From the NCBI GenBank assembly GCA_964581605.1, contig CAZOPF010000028.1:1-56465 (forward strand): a stretch of DNA of 56,465 nucleotides. Direction: 5' to 3'. Under the pieces are notes generated by a model. The model was not told the DNA's origin and did no database searches. It saw only the letters and a program-made list of their open reading frames with translations. This document shows positions 49,839 through 56,465 of this stretch, in pieces; the first letter of the stretch is position 1; every line of letters starts with the position of its first letter. The translations under genes and the position numbers were made by a program. The stretch is from CAADGU01 sp964581605. GTDB taxonomy: Bacteria > Chloroflexota > Anaerolineae > Promineifilales > Promineifilaceae.

Positions 49839-50034
49839 CCTGTTGTGAAACGTTTTGTCAAGAGAGGGGGAGTCGTCATTCCCATTGGATTCTTAAAAAA
49901 GTCGGATGTCTCTGTTGGTGATTGATTGTTTTGTTATTTGTGTTTGTTCGTGTAAAGTGGCTTCCCGATGGTAAAAGCATATCTCGTCCGGCCAGGTACG
50001 CCTGGTAGCTGCCATCACGGGTGTTTTTATTTAC

Positions 50035-51810
50035 TTAAAAATCTGGCGATACCTGGTAAGTCTGACGGCCGTAAGGACTCTGCTGCGACAGCACCACCGC
50101 CCACACCCCGCCCCCATATGCCAGACTGGTTACATGAAAACCTTCGGCCCACTTCTCCTCGATATAATCACCAGGGAAAGCAACCGATGTTTTCCAGGCC
50201 TGACGGCCGTAGGGACTCTCCTGCGACAGCACTACCGCCCACACCCCGTCCCCATATGCCAGGCTGGTCACACGGAACCCCTCATCCCATTTTTCCTCAA
50301 TGTAACCACCAGGGAAAGCAACCGATGTTTTCCAGGTCTGACGGCCGTAAGGACTCTCCTGCGATAGCACCACCGCCCACACCCCGTCGCCATAGGCCAG
50401 GCTGGTTACATGAAAACCTTCGGCCCACTTCTCCTCGATATAATCACCAGGGAAAGCAACCGATGTTTTCCAGGCCTGACGGCCGTAGGGACTGTTTTGG
50501 GTCATCACCATAGCCCAGTTCTCATTACCGTAAGCCAGATCGGTCACACGAAAGCCCTCATCCCACTTTGTCTGAATAAAATCAGCAAGCGTGTGCGTAT
50601 CAGTCGGAGTCGCTGGCTCAACTTCAGTGGCAAGCGTGGGCACGGCCGTAGGTGTGACCTCTGGGCGCATGACCCGCCCCCACAATAACAGCAAAACCAG
50701 CGCCCCCATGCCTACGGCGGCCCATCCCCAAATGGGCACGCCCGTCAGTCTTTGTTTGAATGATGGTGAAGCAGCAGTGCCGGGCACAGACGAAACGGCC
50801 GTCTTTGGCTGCGGTGCTGCTCTTGGGCGGGACGGCTCTGGCTTTGGCTCATCCGGCTGTGGTTCCACCAGCCGTGTAGGTGGCCCGGCTTCTTCCAGCG
50901 TCGCCGCCGGTTCGGCCACGACGGTAAGCGGTTCAGCTATCGGTATGGTTTCTGGTTCAGGTGTGGGGCTGATGACGGTAGGCGTGGTGGTGTACGGCCG
51001 TTGCTGCACCACCAGCGTCATGGCCGTGGCCAATTCCCCCGCCGTCTGAAAGCGATCCGTCGCCTCTTTAGCCAGCGCCCGCGTCACAATCGTGTCCAGT
51101 TGCGGCGGCAAGTCGGATGCTTGCTCCAGAACATGCGGGATGGGGGCGCTGACGTGTTTGGAGAGGATACCCCAGGGGGTAGTAGCCTGGTATGGCTGCG
51201 CCCCGGATAACATTTCATAGAGGATGATGCCTAATGAGTAAATGTCGGAACGGCCGTCTATATTCTCCCCTTTCACCTGTTCAGGACTCATGTAAGCGGG
51301 TGTGCCCACCAGCCCACTGCCCGTCAACGCCGCCGTCGCTTCGGCAATTTTGGCAATGCCAAAGTCGGCCAGAAAAGCATCGCCATACTGGTCAAAGAGG
51401 ATATTGCCCGGTTTCAGGTCACGATGGACAACGCCAATGCCATGCGCCCGGTCTAGGGCGGAGGAAATGCGATTGAGCACGGCCGTCGTCGCCGCCAACG
51501 ACAACCGCCCATGCTTCAGCCGCTCCGACAGTGATCCACCCGACATGTAACGCATGACAATATAGGGCTGGCCGCTTTCCTCGCCAAAATCATGCACCGG
51601 CACAATAGCCGGATGTTCCAGTGCAGCAATCGTTTGCGCTTCCCGTTCAAAGCGGGTGCGGAACATGGGATCATGTGTAAACTGATGTGGCATAGCCTTC
51701 AGCGCCACCTCCCGCCGGAAGCGCGGATCATAAGCCAGATACACCGTGGCCATGCCGCCCCGTCCAATTTCCCGCCTGATCTCGTAACGCCCAAATGTTT
51801 GTGCTGTCAT
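50035..51810 (-). CDS. Ser/Thr protein kinase with four C-terminal WAVV-type repeats
   Basis: This is a 591-residue membrane kinase of the bacterial Hanks type. The catalytic domain (10-265) has GRGGMATVYLAYDP, K38, the HRDLKPGNILF loop (D131), DFGIAK (149-151) and GTPAYMSPEQ. A Pro/Glu linker leads to one membrane helix at about 357-380. The outer part (411-591) is four 46-residue repeats of the form EKWxEGFxVTSLAYGxGxWAVVLSQxSPYGRQxWKTSVAFPG. The repeats resemble, from memory, the C-terminal domain of plant casein-kinase-1-like MLK kinases (DUF7477). Start ATG 51810 follows a GAGGGTGG. It is alone on this strand. The repeats are probably the external sensor. Confidence 0.9.
   Translation of the reverse strand: MTAQTFGRYEIRREIGRGGMATVYLAYDPRFRREVALKAMPHQFTHDPMFRTRFEREAQTIAALEHPAIVPVHDFGEESGQPYIVMRYMSGGSLSERLKHGRLSLAATTAVLNRISSALDRAHGIGVVHRDLKPGNILFDQYGDAFLADFGIAKIAEATAALTGSGLVGTPAYMSPEQVKGENIDGRSDIYSLGIILYEMLSGAQPYQATTPWGILSKHVSAPIPHVLEQASDLPPQLDTIVTRALAKEATDRFQTAGELATAMTLVVQQRPYTTTPTVISPTPEPETIPIAEPLTVVAEPAATLEEAGPPTRLVEPQPDEPKPEPSRPRAAPQPKTAVSSVPGTAASPSFKQRLTGVPIWGWAAVGMGALVLLLLWGRVMRPEVTPTAVPTLATEVEPATPTDTHTLADFIQTKWDEGFRVTDLAYGNENWAMVMTQNSPYGRQAWKTSVAFPGDYIEEKWAEGFHVTSLAYGDGVWAVVLSQESPYGRQTWKTSVAFPGGYIEEKWDEGFRVTSLAYGDGVWAVVLSQESPYGRQAWKTSVAFPGDYIEEKWAEGFHVTSLAYGGGVWAVVLSQQSPYGRQTYQVSPDF
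50062..50580 (-). repeat. Four tandem 138-base units in the kinase gene
   Basis: The marker CTGACGGCCGTA recurs at 50062, 50200, 50338 and 50476, a period of exactly 138 bases or 46 codons. Units 1 and 3 resemble each other, as do units 2 and 4, indicating a duplication of a two-unit block. Confidence 0.92.
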
Positions 51811-51893
51811 GGAGCCACCCTCTTACACCACACACCAAAGACCGTTAACTGCGCCTATCATACAACGTTCACCGGCCCTAGCCAACGTTATGT

Positions 51894-51911
51894 GTAGGCG
51901 CGTAAGCGCCT
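51894..51911. repeat. Short hairpin TAGGCGC-GTAA-GCGCCTA
   Basis: A perfect seven-base stem with a four-base loop between the kinase and the M20 gene, like the hairpins at 25505-25618. Confidence 0.7.
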
Positions 51912-51967
51912 ATATTAAGTAGCCTGGTGGTTGGTTGTGGCATTTATGGCGAATTTGGGGGATATTG

Positions 51968-51994
51968 GTAATTGGGTAATTGGGTAATTGAGTC
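51968..51994. repeat. ATTGGGTA octamers
   Basis: Three units (GGTAATTGGGTAATTGGGTAATTG, partly degenerate at the ends) precede the M20 gene. They belong to the AATTACCC octamer family. Confidence 0.8.
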
Positions 51995-52015
51995 ATTTCG
52001 ACGATGAGGAAAACA

Positions 52016-53173
52016 ATGAATCTGGATTGGGAACTGTTGTTAGCGGATTGTGTGGATTTTGCGCGGCGGCTGATTCAGACGCCGAGTATGTCTTTTGAGG
52101 AGGCGGCCATTGCCGATGTGGTCGCCGCCGAATGTCGCCAATTGGGTTTTGATGAGGTGTGGGTTGACGAGATGGGGAACGTCAACGGCCGTATACGGGG
52201 CACAGACCCCTCCTTGGGCGCAATTGTCCTCAACACCCACCTGGATCATGTGGACCCCGGCGAGCCGAGTTTGTGGAGTGTGCCGCCGTACAGTGGGGAA
52301 GTGCGCGACGGCCGTCTCATGGGCCGGGGCGCGTGTGACATCAAAGGGCCGCTGGCGGTGCAGGTGTATAGCATGGCCGCGCTGCGGCGGGCGGGCGCTC
52401 GCCCCCGCCGTGATGTCGTTTTTACCGGCGTAGTGCAGGAGGAAATTGGCGGTGCGGGCGCGGAATTTTGGGTGAAACATCTCGATTATCCTGTAGATTT
52501 AGTCGTGTTAGGCGAGCCGTCCGATAACCAGATCGCCCTGGGGCATCGGGGCATTATCCAGATGTGGCTCACGTTTCACGGCCGTTCCGTCCATGCCAGT
52601 GTGCCCGAAAAAGCACAAAACCCTAACTATGCCCTGGCCGCTTTCCTACAAAAGTTAGAAACGGCGCAAACCCAATTGAAAAGCCACCCCATTCTTGGCC
52701 CGACGACGGTGGCCCCCACCATCATTGAAGTGGACACCAAAAGCACCAACGTAACGCCTGCCTGGGCGCGGGTGCTGCTCGATTTCCGCACGGCCGTCGA
52801 AAGCACCAACAGTCTGCAAACCTTCGTCCACCAACTGGCGGGTGATTGGCCGCACGACATTAGCGACGCCTGGTGTGCGCCCCACACCCCCTTTGCCGGT
52901 TCTGACCAGCCCATCTTCGGCTTCTACACCGCGCCCGACGATGCCAAAGCAGTGCGTGTGCAGCAGATTTTGGGCACGGCCGTCGGCCATGAAGTCCCTT
53001 TTACGCGCTACCAATTTGCTACGGACGGCCGTCACTTTGTGCCCTACAACCTGACTATGCTCGGCTACGCCGCCAGCGAAGAAAACCAGGCGCACGTGGT
53101 AGACGAGAGCATCAGCCTGGCCAAAATGGCCGAAAGCCTGCGCGGCCACGTGGCCCTGTTGGGTGAGTATTAG
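52016..53173 (+). CDS. M20-family metallohydrolase (ArgE/DapE-like)
   Basis: This 385-residue dizinc amidohydrolase is of the ArgE/DapE/carboxypeptidase G2 type. Metal and catalytic motifs are LNTHLDHVDPG (His, Asp), GRGACDIKGP (bridging Asp), VVQEEIGGAG (Glu pair), VVLGEPSD (Asp/Glu) and the late AHVVDESIS (His). A lid domain (about 180-290) has the FHGRSVHASVPEKAQNP strand. ATG 52016 follows GAGGA at good spacing; ATG 52004 is a less likely alternative. It could be acetylornithine deacetylase, an LysK-type LysW hydrolase or a peptidase; the neighbours give no hint. The sequence VVAPTIIEVDTKSTNVTP is typical of YgeY/LysK-type members. Confidence 0.88.
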   Translation: MNLDWELLLADCVDFARRLIQTPSMSFEEAAIADVVAAECRQLGFDEVWVDEMGNVNGRIRGTDPSLGAIVLNTHLDHVDPGEPSLWSVPPYSGEVRDGRLMGRGACDIKGPLAVQVYSMAALRRAGARPRRDVVFTGVVQEEIGGAGAEFWVKHLDYPVDLVVLGEPSDNQIALGHRGIIQMWLTFHGRSVHASVPEKAQNPNYALAAFLQKLETAQTQLKSHPILGPTTVAPTIIEVDTKSTNVTPAWARVLLDFRTAVESTNSLQTFVHQLAGDWPHDISDAWCAPHTPFAGSDQPIFGFYTAPDDAKAVRVQQILGTAVGHEVPFTRYQFATDGRHFVPYNLTMLGYAASEENQAHVVDESISLAKMAESLRGHVALLGEY

Positions 53174-53430
53174 AGAATGGGGACATGGCTGGCACAGATT
53201 TGATGGATTTACACGAATTTTCAGTAAGTTTTCTGCGACACTCTTCCCACCTTAAGTTGTCATGAGCAGAAGCGCAGCACAACAAATGCAAATAGTGGCC
53301 GGTTGCTGGCGGCTTGTGCCAACCACTAACCATTGGCTACCTCCCTATTTACGGAGGGGTTCATATCAGGAAGGATTGTGTCATAATCATGGCCATCGGC
53401 CCCCTACCTCAATAAAATGGGAGAACCATT

Positions 53431-55020
53431 ATGATCAAACGACTATTTTTTTTATCAATCCTGCTATTGTTAGCGGCGTGTGGCGGAAAGGAGGGGCTGC
53501 CTACGGCCGTGCCCACCGCTTCCCTACCGCAAAATACCGATGCCCAGGGGAGCATTTCCATCCCCGAAGCCGTGCCCACCGGCGAACTGGCCCCTTTGCC
53601 ACCACTGGCAGGTGTAGTGGGTAGCGGCGTGAGCGGTGGAAATGCGCCGGTCAGTGAAGGGGATACGGCCGTTGGCGTTGTGGTGGCCGATCCGTTTGCC
53701 CAGACTACTTTTACGCTCAATGCGGATTTACCGGCAGAACCGGCGGAAGCGGCCGTGCTGCGCCAGACCCCTTCCGGCGAGTTAACCCCAGACGCCGCCC
53801 GCCAGCTTGCCAACCGTTTTGGTTTTACCGGCGAACTATACCGCGAGAATATCATGGCCGACCTGGCCTCCCCGGCGCTCGTGTTGCCCACCATTTATTA
53901 TGCCTTCGATGGAACACTCTCCTTCAACGTCAGCCCCTGGGCCGCCAATTACCAGGACAGCAGCGCGGAGTATGACCCGGCTAACCCACCCGATTTTGCC
54001 ATGGCCAGCCAGACGGCCGTGGCCTTTTTAGAAGCCCGTGGCCTGCTGGATTTCCCCTACGTTGTGCGGGAGGGTTATAACGGGGATGTGATGGTGTTGC
54101 GGCAAATAGAGGGCCGCACCCTCAACCAGCCGGAGATTGTCGTCGGTGTCAGCCCGGAAGGGGTGGTCAGCTATGTCAGCTACCAGGTGATGCCCAACCC
54201 TGAACTGGTGAACACCTATCCCCTCATCCCGGCCACCGATGCGTGGGCGCGGCTGCAAAGCGGGGTGGCGGCCAACAACATTTCGTCTGCCATATACCCG
54301 GCGGCGGGCACGGCCGTCAGCACCCCTCTGCCTGCGGTTCAATCCTGGGCGCGGCCATATGCACCCGGCCAGACCGTGCAGTTGTATGGCTGGCCCAACG
54401 CCTACCTGCCCGCCAGCGGCAGCGGCGCCGCCCGTGTGCAGCTATACCCCTTCCAACTGGCCGGGGACGAAGAAGTGATTAACCAGATGGCAGCGGCCGC
54501 CGGGCAGCAAATTACGGTGGAAGGAGTGATAGGGGACGACGGCCGTACCGTCACCGTCAATAACTGGTCAGTCAGCACTCTGGAGCCGCTCACCTTACAG
54601 GGCGTTCTGCGGCGTGATGGTGACCGGGCGCTGCTGGAGGCCACCGATGGGCAAACATATCAACTGCCCGACGCCCCCGCGGAAATAGCCGACGGCACAG
54701 AACTGTTTGTCTACGCCTGGAACAGCCAGACGGCCGAAGATGGATCATTGCAATTGCAGTGGGAGCGGATTGATCAGGCTAATGCGGCCGAAACCACTTT
54801 ACCAGCGGCCGAAGCAGTAGCAACCGCTTACGAAAGTGCCACTATAGACAGCGTGGAACTGGCCTACTATCTCACCTACCTTTTCCCGGAAGGTGCTGCC
54901 GAAGGAGCAGCTACCGAGAACAACGCGCCCACCATCTTGTTGCAACCAGCCTGGCGGTTTGCCGGGACGCTGAACAGTGGCGAAACGGTAGAGTTCTTTG
55001 TGCAGGCGGCGCGAAACTAA
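53431..55020 (+). CDS. Large putative lipoprotein
   Basis: This 529-residue exported protein is of unknown function. The signal peptide ends in lipobox LAAC (Cys17), followed by a Thr/Val/Pro stalk. The rest is beta-rich with repeated patterns: residues 100-210 contain TPDAARQLANRFGF and ASQTAVAFLEARGLLDFP, reminiscent of lipoproteins with PepSY-like domains. Residues about 360-460 contain an OB-type strand pattern (ITVEGVIGDDGRTVTVNNW). The C-terminus (DSVELAYYLTYLFP, then WRFAGTLNSGETVEFFVQA) suggests a final periplasmic module. ATG 53431 follows GGGAGAACC. A strong terminator follows directly. I assign no function. Confidence 0.75.
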   Translation: MIKRLFFLSILLLLAACGGKEGLPTAVPTASLPQNTDAQGSISIPEAVPTGELAPLPPLAGVVGSGVSGGNAPVSEGDTAVGVVVADPFAQTTFTLNADLPAEPAEAAVLRQTPSGELTPDAARQLANRFGFTGELYRENIMADLASPALVLPTIYYAFDGTLSFNVSPWAANYQDSSAEYDPANPPDFAMASQTAVAFLEARGLLDFPYVVREGYNGDVMVLRQIEGRTLNQPEIVVGVSPEGVVSYVSYQVMPNPELVNTYPLIPATDAWARLQSGVAANNISSAIYPAAGTAVSTPLPAVQSWARPYAPGQTVQLYGWPNAYLPASGSGAARVQLYPFQLAGDEEVINQMAAAAGQQITVEGVIGDDGRTVTVNNWSVSTLEPLTLQGVLRRDGDRALLEATDGQTYQLPDAPAEIADGTELFVYAWNSQTAEDGSLQLQWERIDQANAAETTLPAAEAVATAYESATIDSVELAYYLTYLFPEGAAEGAATENNAPTILLQPAWRFAGTLNSGETVEFFVQAARN

Positions 55021-55056
55021 AAAACCGGGGTTCTGCCAAGAACCCCGGTTTTTTTG
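55020..55056 (+). terminator. Strong intrinsic terminator after the lipoprotein
   Basis: Bases 55020-55034 and 55039-55053 form a perfect 15-bp stem (core ACCGGGGTTCT) around GCCA, followed by a T run. It overlaps the lipoprotein stop codon. Confidence 0.93.
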
Positions 55057-55057
55057 C

Positions 55058-55063
55058 TATACT
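55058..55063 (+). promoter_or_regulatory. Possible -10 element of the first AhpD-like gene
   Basis: TATACTGTG occurs here 40 bases before the first gene and again at 55766-55774, 60 bases before the second paralogue, so both copies may carry the same -10 box. No clear -35 is seen at either site. Confidence 0.35.
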
Positions 55064-55102
55064 GTGCCCTAAACCTGATTCACCCGTAAGGAGAAAATGC
55101 CC

Positions 55103-55675
55103 ATGCGATACCTGCCTATCAGTGGTTTTCCGGTTATCGAACCTGAAGAAGCTGATCCCGAAACCCGTCAACAATTCACACAGATGCAGCAAGAAGTTGG
55201 CCTGCCCTATGTTCCCAGTTGGGCCAAGACTATGATCATATCCCCTGCCATCTATAACATCTACCTGGAAATGCTCCAGGCAGTCAATCGCCATCTGACA
55301 CTGCCCCAGACGTTAATGCCCATGATCTTATACTGCATTGCCACCACCCGGAACTGCCGTTATTGCAGCGCCAGTAATGAATTGTATTGCCGCACCTTGG
55401 GGGTGGATGAAGAAACGCTGGAGATGCTGGCAAAAGACCTGGGCAATGTCAATCCCCAGCGTTTGCGAGCCATTATCCAGTTTGCCATCCAATGCGCGCT
55501 TGACCCCCAGGCGTTGACGGCCGCCGACTATGAGCGTGTTCGTGATCAGGGCCTCAGCGATGACGAAATGGCCCAGATTATCTTCCTGTCCGCCATGGCA
55601 AATTTTAATGACACCCTGGCCGATAGTTTTAAGATTGAAATTGAATCGGTGGTTTTGGAGGCGTTAGGAAGGTAA
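55103..55675 (+). CDS. AhpD/carboxymuconolactone-decarboxylase-like protein, paralogue 1
   Basis: This 190-residue helical protein is of the AhpD-like superfamily, which includes alkylhydroperoxidases with a CxxC pair. The motif is NCRYCSASNELYCRTLG: CxxC is present, but the His three residues after it in peroxidase AhpD is replaced by Ser-Asn, and a further Cys follows. I start at ATG 55103 because the second paralogue begins the same way (M-x-YLPISGFP); ATG 55097 is possible. GTAAGGAGAAA lies upstream. Conserved blocks LTLPQTLMPMI and NVNPQRLRAIIQFA are shared with the neighbour, so the pair is a tandem duplication. Catalytic role unproven. Confidence 0.82.
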   Translation: MRYLPISGFPVIEPEEADPETRQQFTQMQQEVGLPYVPSWAKTMIISPAIYNIYLEMLQAVNRHLTLPQTLMPMILYCIATTRNCRYCSASNELYCRTLGVDEETLEMLAKDLGNVNPQRLRAIIQFAIQCALDPQALTAADYERVRDQGLSDDEMAQIIFLSAMANFNDTLADSFKIEIESVVLEALGR

Positions 55676-55830
55676 TTGGATGATTGCGTAATTACCTGAT
55701 GGCGTTTGTTAGACTTAGCAGAAAATGAACGGTTTTTGAACTGGAAGAACGAGGATGGCTTGTTTTATACTGTGGGTTAACACGGCCGTAATGTTGCAAT
55801 TCGTATTAACCTGGAAAAGGAGACAATCTC

Positions 55831-56403
55831 ATGCACTACTTACCCATTAGCGGCTTCCCCATGATTGAAGAAGACGAAGCGACCGGCGAGGTGGCCAGCC
55901 TGTATGAGGCGACAAAACAGGCATTGAATATGCCCTTTGTACCGAATATGTCCAAAGCCGTTGCCATTGCTCCCAATGTATTGGCTGCCTGTACCGACAT
56001 TTTCCGCACTTTTTATAGCAATCTGACGTTGCCCCAGGCACTTGTGGCCATGATTTCTTACTGCATCCCTACCGCCAAGAATTGTCACTATTGTTCAGCG
56101 AATGGTGAACTGTATTGCCGTTCATTGGGTATAGACGAGGAAGTTTTGGAACAACTGGCCAGAGACCTGGGCAATGTAAACCCGCAGCGCATCCGCACTA
56201 TCATCCAGTTTGCTTTGAAGTGCGCCCTCACACCACAATCGTTAACAGCCAAAGATTATGACCAGATACGTGACCAGGGTGTGGGTGACGAGGAATTGGT
56301 GGAAATCATCTTCATCGCCAGCGTGGCTAATATGACTGATACGCTCGCCGACGCCTTGAAAATTGAAGTAGACGCGCCTGTGTTGGAGGCATTGGGACGG
56401 TGA
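55831..56403 (+). CDS. AhpD/carboxymuconolactone-decarboxylase-like protein, paralogue 2
   Basis: This 190-residue tandem paralogue of the previous gene is collinear along its whole length: MHYLPISGFPMIEEDEATG, LTLPQALVAMISY, NCHYCSANGELYCRSLG, NVNPQRIRTIIQFALK and LADALKIEVDAPVLEALGR. The CxxC with the extra downstream Cys is identical in both, which argues that all three Cys matter. ATG 55831 follows AAAAGGAGAC. It may form a heteromeric complex with paralogue 1, as trimeric AhpD-like proteins do. Downstream lies a GTGAGCA array that reaches the window edge. Confidence 0.85.
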   Translation: MHYLPISGFPMIEEDEATGEVASLYEATKQALNMPFVPNMSKAVAIAPNVLAACTDIFRTFYSNLTLPQALVAMISYCIPTAKNCHYCSANGELYCRSLGIDEEVLEQLARDLGNVNPQRIRTIIQFALKCALTPQSLTAKDYDQIRDQGVGDEELVEIIFIASVANMTDTLADALKIEVDAPVLEALGR

Positions 56404-56462
56404 GCGGTGAGCAGTGAGCGGTGAGCGGTGAGCAGTGAGCAGTGAGCAGTAAACGGTGAGTA
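56400..56462. repeat. GTGAGCR heptamer array at the window edge
   Basis: Seven GTGAGCA/GTGAGCG heptamers followed by degenerate GTAAACG and GTGAGTA start at the last base before the stop codon of the preceding gene. It is the same unit as at 38512-38560 and within copA. Confidence 0.93.
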
Positions 56463-56465
56463 GTT

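Overview
The window is a chromosomal segment of roughly 55-60% GC (my estimate, not computed). It most likely comes from a Chloroflexota bacterium of the Anaerolineae or Ardenticatenia type. This placement is an inference from several features: lipoproteins with long Thr/Pro/Val stalks, Ser/Thr kinases with Pro-rich linkers, GAF-rich phosphatases, and abundant acyl-CoA dehydrogenases with a GH13 and a GH31 glycosidase. A run of 100 N at 17766-17865 inside a tandem repeat shows it is a scaffolded draft or metagenome assembly. No rRNA, CRISPR array, insertion sequence or prophage was seen, and there is one tRNA (Leu, UAG).

Layout. 1-6513: an acyl-CoA dehydrogenase cut by the left edge, an M23-type lipoprotein, a membrane alpha/beta hydrolase, lplA, and the folate pair thyA-folA. 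6514-12620: a dnaA leader with a good promoter, dnaA, a second acyl-CoA dehydrogenase, tig-clpP in its usual order, and tRNA-Leu. 12760-25339: a GNAT enzyme, a coiled-coil transglutaminase-like membrane protein, a GH31 glycosidase, an acyl-CoA ligase, a secreted CGTase-like amylase behind a MarR regulator with a palindromic operator, and a histone-deacetylase-family protein with a gamma-glutamyltransferase-family protein. 25814-30004: a partner-switching module (STAS, HATPase kinase, STAS, multi-GAF PP2C phosphatase). 30153-32342: an acyl-ACP-reductase-like protein with an unrecognised N-terminal domain of about 300 residues. 32880-36092: a copper operon (promoter, CsoR operator, csoR, copZ, copA). 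36197-38498: a small clan-AA protease pair, a TerC-like protein and a PEBP lipoprotein. 38557-41550: a WD40-GTPase-zinc-ribbon-TIR protein. 41879-48552: a probable sugar-acid catabolic group (mannonate-dehydratase-like, SDR, RraA-like, enolase superfamily), interrupted by an arrestin-like pair and a flavin oxidoreductase. 48609-56403: two small unknown genes, a Uma2 nuclease-like protein, a Ser/Thr kinase with four 46-residue C-terminal repeats, an M20 hydrolase, a lipoprotein, and two tandem AhpD-like paralogues.

Two genome-wide sequence habits dominate. First, the palindrome ACGGCCGT is present about every 250-300 bases (17 copies by eye in 1-5000, 20 in 50001-55000), in coding regions on both strands and in hairpins. 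It resembles the cyanobacterial HIP1 phenomenon but with a different motif. Second, many intergenic gaps carry short tandem arrays of period 7-9, often with an inverted arm. The arrays use many unrelated unit sequences and recall cyanobacterial STRR repeats. Several run into coding regions and now encode protein segments.

The strongest candidates for something undescribed are the acyl-ACP-reductase fusion, the WD40-GTPase-TIR protein and the two repeat phenomena.
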